A stretch of 41,580 nucleotides of DNA from Pseudohaliea sp964438205 (GTDB lineage: Bacteria > Pseudomonadota > Gammaproteobacteria > Pseudomonadales > Halieaceae): assembly GCA_964438205.1 (NCBI GenBank), contig CAYTJQ010000027.1:1-41580 (forward strand), given 5' to 3'. The translations under genes were made by a program, and so were the position numbers. The notes below the pieces were generated by a model. The model was not told the origin of the DNA and searched no databases. It saw only the letters and a program-made list of their open reading frames with translations. Positions 1-8,712 of this stretch are shown in pieces (the stretch's first letter is position 1; each line of letters starts with the position of its first letter).

Positions 1-45
1 CGGAGAGCAGTATCCCGCCCTCGCCCCGGAAATCCATGATCATCC

Positions 46-71
46 AAAAAAAAGGCCCGCACGCGCGGGCC
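46..71 (-). terminator. Rho-independent terminator of icd
   Basis: Read on the minus strand, a perfect 7-bp GC stem (GGCCCGC / GCGGGCC, 54-60 with 65-71, 4-nt loop) is followed at once by eight T residues (the A-run at 46-53). It begins 20 nt beyond the icd stop codon, the standard layout for an intrinsic terminator. The first 45 bases of the window beyond it show no gene I can call. Confidence 0.92.
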
Positions 72-91
72 TCTGACGAAGGGCAGAGCCC

Positions 92-1345
<1,254 letters not shown>

Positions 1346-1420
1346 TGAATCTCTCCAATACTGTGTGGTTGGATGGTGAGCGAGATGGCGCCCGGGTGGG
1401 GCCCCGCTCAAGCGGCAAAC

Positions 1421-1429
1421 AGTGTACCA
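1421..1429 (-). promoter_or_regulatory. Candidate extended -10 promoter of icd
   Basis: On the minus strand the sequence reads TGGTACACT, an extended -10 (TGn followed by TACACT, 4 of 6 matches to TATAAT). A start near 1414 would give a leader of about 70 nt. No good -35 is visible at 17 bp, which is tolerable for an extended -10. Inference from sequence only. Confidence 0.4.
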
Positions 1430-1498
1430 GCTTTGCCCCTGCAGCTCCCCCTCGCGGGAGCATCGAGGCCGCCTCCGCGGCCCTAGCCGGGAGAGCCC

Positions 1499-2071
1499 GT
1501 GGCCGAGCTTATCCTGTTCAACAAGCCCTTCCGGGTGCTCAGCCAGTTCAGCGACGGCGAGGGCCGACGCACGCTGGCGGACTTCCTCGACGCTCCCGGC
1601 TTCCGCCCCGCCGGCCGCCTCGACTACGACTCCGAGGGTCTCCTCCTGCTCACCGATGACGGCGCGCTGCAGCAGCGCATCGCCAACCCCCGCCACCGGC
1701 ACTGGAAAACCTACCTCGCGCAGGTCGAGGGTGACGCCACGGAAGCGCAGCTCGCCGCGCTGCGCGCCGGGCCCCGGCTCAAGGACGGCCCCACCCTGCC
1801 CGCGAAGGCGCGGCGTATTCCCCCGCCCTCGCTCTGGCCGCGCCTGCCACCGGTGCGCGAACGGCAAACGGTGCCGGACTGCTGGCTGGAGCTCTCGCTG
1901 CGCGAGGGCCGCAACCGGCAGCTGCGGCGCATGACGGCCGCGGTCGGCCTGCCTACGCTGCGCCTGGTGCGCGTCGCCGTCGCTGCCTGGTCCCTCGGCG
2001 ACCTCGCCCCCGGCGAGTGGCGGCGGGCCCGGGTACACCTGCCGGCGGCCCCGGCCGGGGAGCGCCGGTGA
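1499..2071 (+). CDS. rluE: 23S rRNA pseudouridine synthase RluE
   Basis: A 190-aa RsuA/RluE-family pseudouridine synthase. In E. coli, RluE converts U2457 of 23S rRNA. The family catalytic motif GRLDYDSEGLLLLT places the nucleophilic Asp at about residue 42, and a later REGRNRQLRRM motif matches the conserved RNA-contact region. The protein lacks the N-terminal S4 domain of RsuA and RluB, which fits RluE. The start is GTG at 1499 with GGGAGAG just upstream. Its TGA overlaps the GTG of nudJ (GTGA), so the two are probably translationally coupled. The icd/rluE/nudJ/mnmA order equals that of E. coli, which supports the subtype. Confidence 0.93.
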   Translation: MAELILFNKPFRVLSQFSDGEGRRTLADFLDAPGFRPAGRLDYDSEGLLLLTDDGALQQRIANPRHRHWKTYLAQVEGDATEAQLAALRAGPRLKDGPTLPAKARRIPPPSLWPRLPPVRERQTVPDCWLELSLREGRNRQLRRMTAAVGLPTLRLVRVAVAAWSLGDLAPGEWRRARVHLPAAPAGERR

Positions 2072-2520
2072 GCCGCTGGGCGCCGCGGGCCACGGTGGCC
2101 ACGGTGGTCTTCGATGGCAGCCGCTACCTGCTGGTGGAGGAGCGGGACAAGGCCAGCGGCAAGCGGGTCTTCAACCAGCCGGCGGGGCACCTGGAACGAG
2201 GCGAGGGGCTGGCCGAAGCCGCCCTGCGGGAAGTGCTCGAGGAGACTGCCTGGCAGGTCCAGCTCACCGGCGTCATCGGCGTCTCGCTCTACACCCCGCC
2301 GGCAGGCAGCCCCGCTTTCCTGCGCACGACCTTCCTGGCCCGGCCGCTGGCGCAGCTGGCCGGCGCCACGATCGACGACGACATCGACGCGGTGCACTGG
2401 TTCAGCTACGAGGAAATCCTGGCGCATTCTGCTAGAATGCGCAGCCCGCTGGTGCTGGCTGCCGTAGAGCGGCACCGTGCCGGCGCCATCCACCCCCTGG
2501 ACCTGCTTTTCGACCCCTGA
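2068..2520 (+). CDS. nudJ: Nudix phosphatase NudJ
   Basis: A 150-aa Nudix hydrolase. E. coli NudJ releases phosphate from HMP-PP, thiamine-PP and (d)NTPs. The Nudix box runs from about residue 36 (GHLERGEGL) to REVLEETAW. The usual EExG glycine is Ala here (EETA), while the metal-binding REVLEE glutamates are intact. I chose the GTG at 2068 because it overlaps the rluE stop and is preceded by GGGGAG; an in-frame GTG at 2017 would lie deep inside rluE. The 3' part carries a perfect dyad with an embedded extended -10 (2422-2442) that probably belongs to mnmA. Ends 18 nt before mnmA. Confidence 0.9.
   Translation: MSRWAPRATVATVVFDGSRYLLVEERDKASGKRVFNQPAGHLERGEGLAEAALREVLEETAWQVQLTGVIGVSLYTPPAGSPAFLRTTFLARPLAQLAGATIDDDIDAVHWFSYEEILAHSARMRSPLVLAAVERHRAGAIHPLDLLFDP
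2422..2442 (+). promoter_or_regulatory. Perfect 9-bp dyad holding an extended -10, inside nudJ
   Basis: Two arms, GCGCATTCT (2422-2430) and AGAATGCGC (2434-2442), are exact reverse complements around a GCT spacer. The centre reads TGCTAGAAT, an extended -10 with TAGAAT matching TATAAT at 5 of 6 positions. A start near 2445 would leave about 94 nt before the mnmA GTG. Within nudJ the element forces TCT and AGA codons, both unusual for this GC-rich genome, which suggests selection on the DNA. It is a likely internal promoter for mnmA-hflD-purB with a possible operator or hairpin function. Confidence 0.6.
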
Positions 2521-2538
2521 ACGGCCTGCTATCGCCCT

Positions 2539-3633
2539 GTGACCGCCAACGCTTCCAAGACCGTCATCGTCGGCATGTCCGGCGGCGTCGACTCGTCGGT
2601 CAGTGCCCTCCTCCTGCTCGAGGCCGGCTACCGGGTCGAGGGCCTGTTCATGAAAAACTGGGACGAGGACGACGGCACGGAGTACTGCACGGCGAAGGCG
2701 GATTACGCCGATGCGCAGGCGGTGGCCGATCGCCTCGGCATCACCCTGCACGGCGCCAACTTCGCGGCCGAGTACTGGGACAACGTCTTCGAGCACTTCC
2801 TCGCCGAGTACCGCGCCGGGCGCACACCGAACCCGGACATCCTCTGCAACCGCGAGATAAAGTTCCGCGCCTTTCTCGACTACGCGCTGCACCTCGGTGC
2901 CGACTGCATCGCCACGGGCCACTATGCCCGCCGCGGCAGCGACGAAGCCGGCCGCGCCACGCTGCTGAAGGGCCTCGACGGCAACAAGGACCAGAGCTAC
3001 TTCCTCCACGCCGTCGGCCACGAGGAACTCGCCCGCACCCTTTTCCCCCTCGGCGACCTGCGCAAGCCGCAGGTCCGGGAGCTCGCAGCCGGCGCGGGCT
3101 TCGTGACTCACGACAAGAAGGATTCCACGGGCATCTGCTTCATCGGCGAGCGCCGCTTCAGCGACTTCCTGCGGCAGTACCTGCCCGCGCAGCCAGGCGC
3201 CATTGTCGGCCTGGATGGCGAGCACCTCGGCCGCCACCAGGGGCTGATGTATCACACCATCGGCCAGCGCCAGGGCCTCGGCATCGGCGGCCTTGCCGGG
3301 CGCGGCGAGGCGCCCTGGTATGTGGTCGGCAAGGATCTCGAGGCCAACGAGCTCCTGGTCGCCCAGGGTAACGACCACCCGGCGCTCTTCAAGGAGACGC
3401 TGTGGACCAGCCCGCCGACCTGGGTCAGCGGCGAGACCCCGGCGCTACCCCTGCGCTGCGCCGCCAAGATCCGCTACCGCCAGGCCGACCAGGACTGCAC
3501 GGTCCATGCGCACGGTGGCGGCCTGCTCGTGGTCTTCGACGCGCCCCAGCGCGCGGTAACCCCCGGCCAGTCCGCGGTGTTCTACCGGGGCGACCGCTGC
3601 CTGGGCGGCGCCATCATCGAGCGCGCGGCCTGA
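2539..3633 (+). CDS. mnmA: tRNA-specific 2-thiouridylase MnmA
   Basis: A 364-aa cytosolic enzyme that 2-thiolates U34 of tRNA-Lys, -Glu and -Gln using sulfur relayed from IscS through TusA-E. The N-terminal PP-loop MSGGVDSSV (residues 13-21) binds ATP. The two catalytic cysteines are present: Cys103 in DILCNREIKF and Cys200 in STGICFIGER. Length and layout match E. coli MnmA (368 aa). The start is GTG at 2539. The gene is 5 nt from hflD and upstream of purB, the conserved gammaproteobacterial trio. It is probably transcribed both from the rluE-nudJ unit and from the internal element at 2422-2442. Confidence 0.97.
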   Translation: MTANASKTVIVGMSGGVDSSVSALLLLEAGYRVEGLFMKNWDEDDGTEYCTAKADYADAQAVADRLGITLHGANFAAEYWDNVFEHFLAEYRAGRTPNPDILCNREIKFRAFLDYALHLGADCIATGHYARRGSDEAGRATLLKGLDGNKDQSYFLHAVGHEELARTLFPLGDLRKPQVRELAAGAGFVTHDKKDSTGICFIGERRFSDFLRQYLPAQPGAIVGLDGEHLGRHQGLMYHTIGQRQGLGIGGLAGRGEAPWYVVGKDLEANELLVAQGNDHPALFKETLWTSPPTWVSGETPALPLRCAAKIRYRQADQDCTVHAHGGGLLVVFDAPQRAVTPGQSAVFYRGDRCLGGAIIERAA

Positions 3634-3638
3634 GTCCC

Positions 3639-4271
3639 GTGGCCGCGCCGCTGAAAGAGCAGGCCATCGCCCTGGCCGGTGTCGCCCAGGCGGCGCGACT
3701 GGTGGACCAGGTCGCCCGCACGGGCAGCTACCCGGACCGGTTCCTCGCCGCCTCCGTACACAGCCTGTTCCAGTTCGACCCCGCGGATACCGCGGCGGTC
3801 TACGACGGCCTGCCCGGGGTCAAGCTCGGCCTCGACACCCTGGCGGCGATCCTCGCCAACCGCCAGGCCCCGGAGCACCGGGAGGTGGTGCGCTATCTGT
3901 TTGCCCTGCTCTACCTCGAGCGTCGCTTCGCCGCGGACCCGGAGCGCATGGCAGTCGTCCGCTCCCGCCTCGAGCACGCGAGCTTCAAGGCGGCGCATTT
4001 CAGCAGCCACGTCGGCCCGGTCTGTCACAGCCTGGCGGGTATCTACCAGGACACGCTGAGCACCTTGCGCTTCCGCATCAAGGTCACGGGCAGTGCCCAG
4101 CACCTGCAGGATCCGCGCATGGCGGACACCGTGCGGGCACTCCTCCTCGCCGGGGTGCGCTCCGCCCATCTCTGGCGCCAGCTCGGCGGCCGCCGCTGGC
4201 GGCTGGTCTTCGAGCGCCGCCGGCTCCTCGCGACCTGCCAGGCGCTGTCCCGGGACCTTGGGGTGGTGTAA
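3639..4271 (+). CDS. hflD: High-frequency-lysogenization protein HflD homolog
   Basis: A 210-aa, mostly helical, membrane-peripheral protein of the HflD (YcfC) family. In E. coli, HflD (213 aa) binds phage lambda CII and speeds its degradation; its housekeeping role is unsettled. The call rests on length, the family-like segments PDRFLAASVHSLFQFDP and FRIKVTGSAQHLQ, and its place between mnmA and purB. The start is GTG at 3639, 5 nt after the mnmA stop. A frame extending upstream to 3402 overlaps mnmA and is spurious. No signal peptide is seen. Confidence 0.93.
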   Translation: MAAPLKEQAIALAGVAQAARLVDQVARTGSYPDRFLAASVHSLFQFDPADTAAVYDGLPGVKLGLDTLAAILANRQAPEHREVVRYLFALLYLERRFAADPERMAVVRSRLEHASFKAAHFSSHVGPVCHSLAGIYQDTLSTLRFRIKVTGSAQHLQDPRMADTVRALLLAGVRSAHLWRQLGGRRWRLVFERRRLLATCQALSRDLGVV

Positions 4272-4299
4272 CATCCCGGCTTTTTCCGGGGAGGCACCC

Positions 4300-5670
4300 A
4301 TGGAGCTCTCGGCCCTGACCGCGGTCTCGCCCATCGATGGTCGCTACGGCGACAAGACCCGCGCCCTCCGCGACATCTTCAGCGAGTACGGTCTGATCAG
4401 GCGCCGCGTCCTGGTCGAGGTGCGCTGGCTGCAGCAGCTTGCCGGCCACCCGCGCATTGCCGAGGTGCCCGCCCTGTCCGACCGCGCGACCGCCCGGCTG
4501 GAGCAGTTGCTCGCGAACTTCGGCCCCGAGGCCGCGGCCCGCGTCAAGGCAATCGAGGCGACGACCAACCACGACGTCAAGGCCGTCGAGTACTACCTCA
4601 AGGAGCAGCTCGCCGATTGCGCAGAACTCGCCGCGGTCAGCGAGTTCGTGCACTTCGCCTGCACCTCCGAGGACATCAACAACCTCTGCCACGCGCTCAT
4701 GCTGCGCGATGGCGTCGAGGGCGTGCTGCGCCCCGCGCTGGCGCGGATCGAGGCGCAGCTCGCTGCCTTCGCCGGCGAGCATGCGGAGCTGCCCATGCTC
4801 TCGCGCACCCACGGCCAGACCGCGAGCCCGACCACCGTCGGCAAGGAATTCGCCAACATCGTCGCCCGCCTGCGCCGGCAGCTTGCGGCCCTGGACCGCT
4901 GCGAGTACCTCGGCAAGATCAACGGCGCCGTCGGCAACTACAACGCGCACCTCGCCGCCTACCCGGACGTCGACTGGCCCGCGAATGCCCGCCGCTTCGT
5001 CGAGTCCCTGGGGCTCGGCTTCAATCCGTACACCACGCAGATCGAGCCCCACGACTACATGGCCGAGCTGTTCGATACGCTGGGCCGCATCAACACGATC
5101 CTCGTCGATTTCAGCCGCGACGTCTGGGGTTACATCTCCCTCGGCTACTTCCGCCAGCGCACGGTGGCCGGCGAGGTGGGTTCTTCCACCATGCCGCACA
5201 AGGTGAATCCCATCGACTTCGAGAATGCCGAGGGCAACCTGGGCCTGGCCAACGCACTGTTCAGCCACCTGGGCAGCAAGCTGCCGGTGAGCCGCTGGCA
5301 GCGCGACCTCACCGATTCCACGGTGCTGCGCAACATGGGCGTGGCCGCCGGCTACAGCCTGATCGCCTACGCGAGCCTCGAGAAGGGTCTCGGCAAGCTG
5401 CAGGTGGACGAGGCGCGGCTCGCCGCGGACCTCGACGGCGCCTGGGAAGTGCTGGCAGAGGCGGTGCAGACGGTGATGCGCCGCCACGGCATAGAGCAGC
5501 CCTATGAAAAGCTCAAGGACCTCACCCGCGGGCAGGCAATCACTGCCGAACGCCTCGCCGCTTTCATCGACGGCCTCGACCTGCCGGCAGCGGCCCGCGC
5601 CGAGCTCCGCGCGCTGACGCCCGGGAGCTATACGGGCAACGCGGCCTACCAGGCCCGCGCCCTGGACTGA
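4300..5670 (+). CDS. purB: Adenylosuccinate lyase
   Basis: A 456-aa cytosolic lyase acting twice in purine synthesis: SAICAR to AICAR plus fumarate, and adenylosuccinate to AMP plus fumarate. It has exactly the E. coli PurB length. The fumarase/aspartase superfamily signature GSSTMPHKVNPIDFENAEGN is intact, as are TSEDINN and the catalytic-His region SRTHGQTASPTT. The start is ATG at 4300 with GGGGAGG upstream; the in-frame extension back to 4093 lies inside hflD. A short stem (CCCGG 4275-4279 with CCGGG 4286-4290) takes in part of this ribosome-binding site and might tune translation. It follows hflD by 28 nt and precedes roxA by 4 nt. Confidence 0.98.
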   Translation: MELSALTAVSPIDGRYGDKTRALRDIFSEYGLIRRRVLVEVRWLQQLAGHPRIAEVPALSDRATARLEQLLANFGPEAAARVKAIEATTNHDVKAVEYYLKEQLADCAELAAVSEFVHFACTSEDINNLCHALMLRDGVEGVLRPALARIEAQLAAFAGEHAELPMLSRTHGQTASPTTVGKEFANIVARLRRQLAALDRCEYLGKINGAVGNYNAHLAAYPDVDWPANARRFVESLGLGFNPYTTQIEPHDYMAELFDTLGRINTILVDFSRDVWGYISLGYFRQRTVAGEVGSSTMPHKVNPIDFENAEGNLGLANALFSHLGSKLPVSRWQRDLTDSTVLRNMGVAAGYSLIAYASLEKGLGKLQVDEARLAADLDGAWEVLAEAVQTVMRRHGIEQPYEKLKDLTRGQAITAERLAAFIDGLDLPAAARAELRALTPGSYTGNAAYQARALD

Positions 5671-5674
5671 CGCC

Positions 5675-6805
5675 GTGGCCGTCGAGCCGCTTGCCATCGA
5701 CTGGGACGCCTTCCTCGCCAGCGACTGGCAGCAGCGGCCGCGGCTCTTCCGCGGTGCCCTCCCCGGCTTCGCGCCCCCCCTTGACGGCGACGACCTCGCC
5801 GGCCTGGCCATGGAGCCGGAGGCCGAGGCGCGCATCGTCGAGCACCGCCCCGACGGCTGGCTGCAGGCCGACGGGCCCTTCGCTCCCGAGGACTACGACC
5901 GCGACCACCCCTGGACCCTCCTGGTGCAGGGTGTCGACCGCTGGGCGCCGGCGGTGGGCGACCTGCTCGGCGCCCTCGCCCCGATTCCCCGCTGGCGCAT
6001 CGAGGACGTGATGGTGTCCTGGGCGGCCGACGGTGGCAGCGTTGGCCCGCACTACGACAACTACGACGTGTTCCTGCTCCAGGGCAGCGGCCGGCGGCGC
6101 TGGCGCATCGGCGACTACTGCGAGCAGGGCTGCGAGCTCCTGCCTCATCCATCGCTGCGCCTCCTGGCCGCTTTCGAGGCGCGCGAGGAATACCTGCTCG
6201 AGTGCGGCGACATCCTTTACCTGCCGCCGCGGATCGCTCACTGGGGTATCGCCGAGGGTCCGTGTACCACCTACTCCCTCGGCCTGCGCGCCCCGCGCCT
6301 GAACGACTTGGTATCGCGCTGGGCGGACCGGCTCCTCGAGTCCCTCGACGGCGAACTGTTCTACCAGGACCGGCACCTCGAGCCGGCCCGCCGCGCCGGG
6401 GAGATCCGCGCGCGCGATCTCGAACGTGCCCGCCTGCAGCTGCAGGCCGCGCTCGACCAGCTCGAGGACAACGACTGGTTCGGCGAGCTGGTGACGGACA
6501 ATCCGCACGCGGACCCGCCCGATGCCGGGGAGATCGACGCAGCCCGGACCCGCCTGGGGGCGGCGGGCGCGGCTGCCTGTGCACGCCCCGGCGCGCGCAT
6601 CGCCTGGCAGGCCGACGGCGACGGGCTGCTCGTGTTCACCAACGGCGCGCGCCTTCGCGTCGCGGGCAGTCTGCGCGACAGCGTGGTACAACTGGCCGCG
6701 GGTGAGCCGCTCGCCGGTGCGGCGCTGGCGGCGCTGCGCGGAAGCACCGACGGCGAGCGCCTGCTCGCGCACTGCCTGGACTGGGGGGCCATCGATGTCT
6801 ACTGA
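5675..6805 (+). CDS. roxA: Ribosomal protein L16 arginine 3-hydroxylase (JmjC/cupin oxygenase)
   Basis: A 376-aa Fe(II)/2-oxoglutarate oxygenase of the RoxA/YcfD family, which hydroxylates an arginine of ribosomal protein L16. The iron triad is visible as His126-x-Asp128 (GPHYDNYDVFLLQ) and His189 (PPRIAHWG), almost the same numbers as in E. coli YcfD (125, 127, 187). The double-stranded beta-helix core spans about residues 90-205, followed by dimerisation and winged-helix-like C-terminal parts. The start is GTG at 5675, only 4 nt after purB. In E. coli, phoPQ separates purB from this gene; here they are adjacent, strengthening a translation-linked operon. Its end overlaps the GNAT gene by 11 nt. 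Confidence 0.93.
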   Translation: MAVEPLAIDWDAFLASDWQQRPRLFRGALPGFAPPLDGDDLAGLAMEPEAEARIVEHRPDGWLQADGPFAPEDYDRDHPWTLLVQGVDRWAPAVGDLLGALAPIPRWRIEDVMVSWAADGGSVGPHYDNYDVFLLQGSGRRRWRIGDYCEQGCELLPHPSLRLLAAFEAREEYLLECGDILYLPPRIAHWGIAEGPCTTYSLGLRAPRLNDLVSRWADRLLESLDGELFYQDRHLEPARRAGEIRARDLERARLQLQAALDQLEDNDWFGELVTDNPHADPPDAGEIDAARTRLGAAGAAACARPGARIAWQADGDGLLVFTNGARLRVAGSLRDSVVQLAAGEPLAGAALAALRGSTDGERLLAHCLDWGAIDVY

Positions 6806-7712
6806 ACCGACGCTGTCCCGGGCACGCTGGGCGCAGGACGAGGCGACGCTGAAGGAGCTGCGGGAAACGGTATTCGTGCGCGAGCAGCAGGTCCCGCCGG
6901 AGATCGAGTGGGACGGCCGGGACCGGGACGCCGTGCACGTCATCGCCCGCCAGGGCGAGCAGGCGATCGCCTGCGGGCGGCTCCTCGCCGACGGCAAGAT
7001 CGGGCGCATGGCCGTGCTTCCGGCCTGGCGCGGCCGCGGCGTGGGGGCGGCGGTTCTCGCCGCCCTGGTCGACGAGGCACGGCAGCGGGGTCTGCGCCGC
7101 GTCTACCTGCACGCGCAGGCTCACGCCGAGGGGTTCTACGCCGGCCAGGGCTTCGTCGTCGAGGGCGATCGTTTCGAGGAGGCCGCTATCCCCCACGTGG
7201 CCATGGCACGGGACATCGACTTCCTCGACTGCCGTGTGCCGGTGGCGCCGGTCTACCAGCCGGAACCCTTCGCCACCCTGTTCCTGTCGCTGGCGCGCAG
7301 CGCCCGGCGCCAGCTGGCGGTACTGAGCCCGTCCCTGGACCCCTCCCTGTTCGAGCCGCCCGGCGTGACCGAGGCACTCACCGCGCTCTGCCGCCGGGCC
7401 CGCGAGGCGGAGGTGCGCATCCTCATCACCGACGGGCGCGCCCTGACCGCCCGCGGCAGCGGTCTCCTCACCCTGGCCCGGCGCCTGCCGAGCAAGCTGG
7501 CGCTGCGCGAGCTGCCGGAGCACCCGCAATGGCCGGGAGACAGCTGCGTGATCCGCGACCGGGACGGCCTCCTCGCCCTGCCCGCCGATCCGCTGAGCGG
7601 CGGCAGCTATCACCCGGACGACCGGCCGCGGGTGGCCCAGGAACTGGATCGCTTCGATACGCTGTGGCGCCAGGGACAGGAGACGGCGGAGCTGCGCGCC
7701 CTGCACCTCTGA
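6795..7712 (+). CDS. GNAT acetyltransferase fused to an inactive-PLD-like C-terminal domain
   Basis: A 305-aa protein. Residues 1-140 form an ElaA-like GNAT domain: the REQQVPPEIEWD segment is typical, and the acetyl-CoA loop is RMAVLPAWRGRGVG (residues 71-84). Residues 141-305 form a second domain with a strand-helix pattern (RQLAVLSPSLDPSLF, VRILITDGRAL, SCVIRDRDGLLALP) reminiscent of phospholipase-D-like folds but without an HxK motif, so probably not a nuclease or lipase. The substrate is unknown. ATG at 6795 overlaps the roxA stop by 11 nt, implying coupling with roxA. A longer in-frame extension to 6522 lies inside roxA and is discarded. Confidence 0.8.
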   Translation: MSTEPTLSRARWAQDEATLKELRETVFVREQQVPPEIEWDGRDRDAVHVIARQGEQAIACGRLLADGKIGRMAVLPAWRGRGVGAAVLAALVDEARQRGLRRVYLHAQAHAEGFYAGQGFVVEGDRFEEAAIPHVAMARDIDFLDCRVPVAPVYQPEPFATLFLSLARSARRQLAVLSPSLDPSLFEPPGVTEALTALCRRAREAEVRILITDGRALTARGSGLLTLARRLPSKLALRELPEHPQWPGDSCVIRDRDGLLALPADPLSGGSYHPDDRPRVAQELDRFDTLWRQGQETAELRALHL

Positions 7713-7752
7713 TGCCAGGCTCGCGCGGGCCCCGCCGGACTGCGTGCCGGGG

Positions 7753-8712
7753 CTAGACGAGATCGACGATCTGCCGGGCGGCGTTGTAGGGCGTGGTGCG
7801 CTGCGCCTCGACGTCCGCTTCAAGGCGCGGCAGCAGGTCCTTGAGTTCCGGCTGCCCCTGCAGCCGGGCGAGAAGCATCTCGCGCACCAGCTGGTGCATC
7901 CAGTCACGGTACTGGCGCGCGCGGCGCGCGTCGAAGGCACCGAGCTTCCTCGCCTCCAGGTAGTAGTCGACCACCATGCCCCAGACCGCATCGATCTGCA
8001 GCCGCTTTAGCGCCGAGCAGGTCATCACCCGCGGTGTCCAGAAACTCGTGTGGCGCAGGAGTCCCATGGCGCTGAGGTAGTGCTGCCGGGACTGGCGCGC
8101 GAGCTCTTCACTGGCGCCGTCGGCCTTGTTGATGACCAGGGCGTCGGCGAGCTCCAGGATGCCCTTCTTGATCCCCTGCAGCTCGTCGCCGCCGCCGGGA
8201 AGCATGAGTACCATGAAGAAGTCGACCATGGCCGCCACCTGGTACTCGGACTGGCCGACACCCACGGTCTCCACCAGGATCACGTCGTAGCCGGCGGCCT
8301 CGCAGAGGAGCATGGTCTCGCGGGTCTTCTGGGCAACGCCGCCGAGCGTGCCCTCGGAGGGCGACGGGCGGATGAAGGCCTCGTCCCGGCGGGACAGTTC
8401 CTCCATGCGCGTCTTGTCGCCGAGGATCGAGCCCCCGCCCAGCGGTGAACTCGGGTCCACGGCGAGGACGGCGACGCGCTTGCCCTGTTCGATGAGGTGC
8501 AGGCCGAAGGCCTCGATGAAGGTCGACTTGCCGACCCCCGGGACCCCGGTGATGCCCACGCGGACGCTGTTTCCCGTCGCCGGCAGCACGGCCTCGAGCA
8601 GCGCCTGGGCCGCGTCCCGGTGCGCCGGCAGCCGGCTTTCCACCAGGGTGATGGCCTTGGCAAGCGCGCGGCGGTCGCCACGCTTCAGCGCATCGACGTC
8701 AACGGCCGCCAT
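7753..8712 (-). CDS. meaB: Methylmalonyl-CoA mutase-associated GTPase MeaB
   Basis: A 319-aa G3E-family P-loop GTPase (MeaB/ArgK) that loads and protects the B12 cofactor of methylmalonyl-CoA mutase. Walker A is GVPGVGKS (residues 56-63). The ETVGVGQSE switch-type motif and the base-recognition motif NKAD are present. It starts at the ATG directly abutting the mutase stop codon and is the last gene of the propionyl-CoA operon. It converges on the GNAT gene across 40 nt. The old name ArgK (arginine kinase) is a misnomer, and nothing here suggests arginine transport. Confidence 0.97.
   Translation of the reverse strand: MAAVDVDALKRGDRRALAKAITLVESRLPAHRDAAQALLEAVLPATGNSVRVGITGVPGVGKSTFIEAFGLHLIEQGKRVAVLAVDPSSPLGGGSILGDKTRMEELSRRDEAFIRPSPSEGTLGGVAQKTRETMLLCEAAGYDVILVETVGVGQSEYQVAAMVDFFMVLMLPGGGDELQGIKKGILELADALVINKADGASEELARQSRQHYLSAMGLLRHTSFWTPRVMTCSALKRLQIDAVWGMVVDYYLEARKLGAFDARRARQYRDWMHQLVREMLLARLQGQPELKDLLPRLEADVEAQRTTPYNAARQIVDLV

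Noticed and set aside
7729..7753. GCCCCG / CGGGGC arms between the GNAT gene and meaB as a bidirectional terminator
   Set aside because: Only six pairs with a 13-nt loop and no T-run; expected by chance in such GC-rich DNA.
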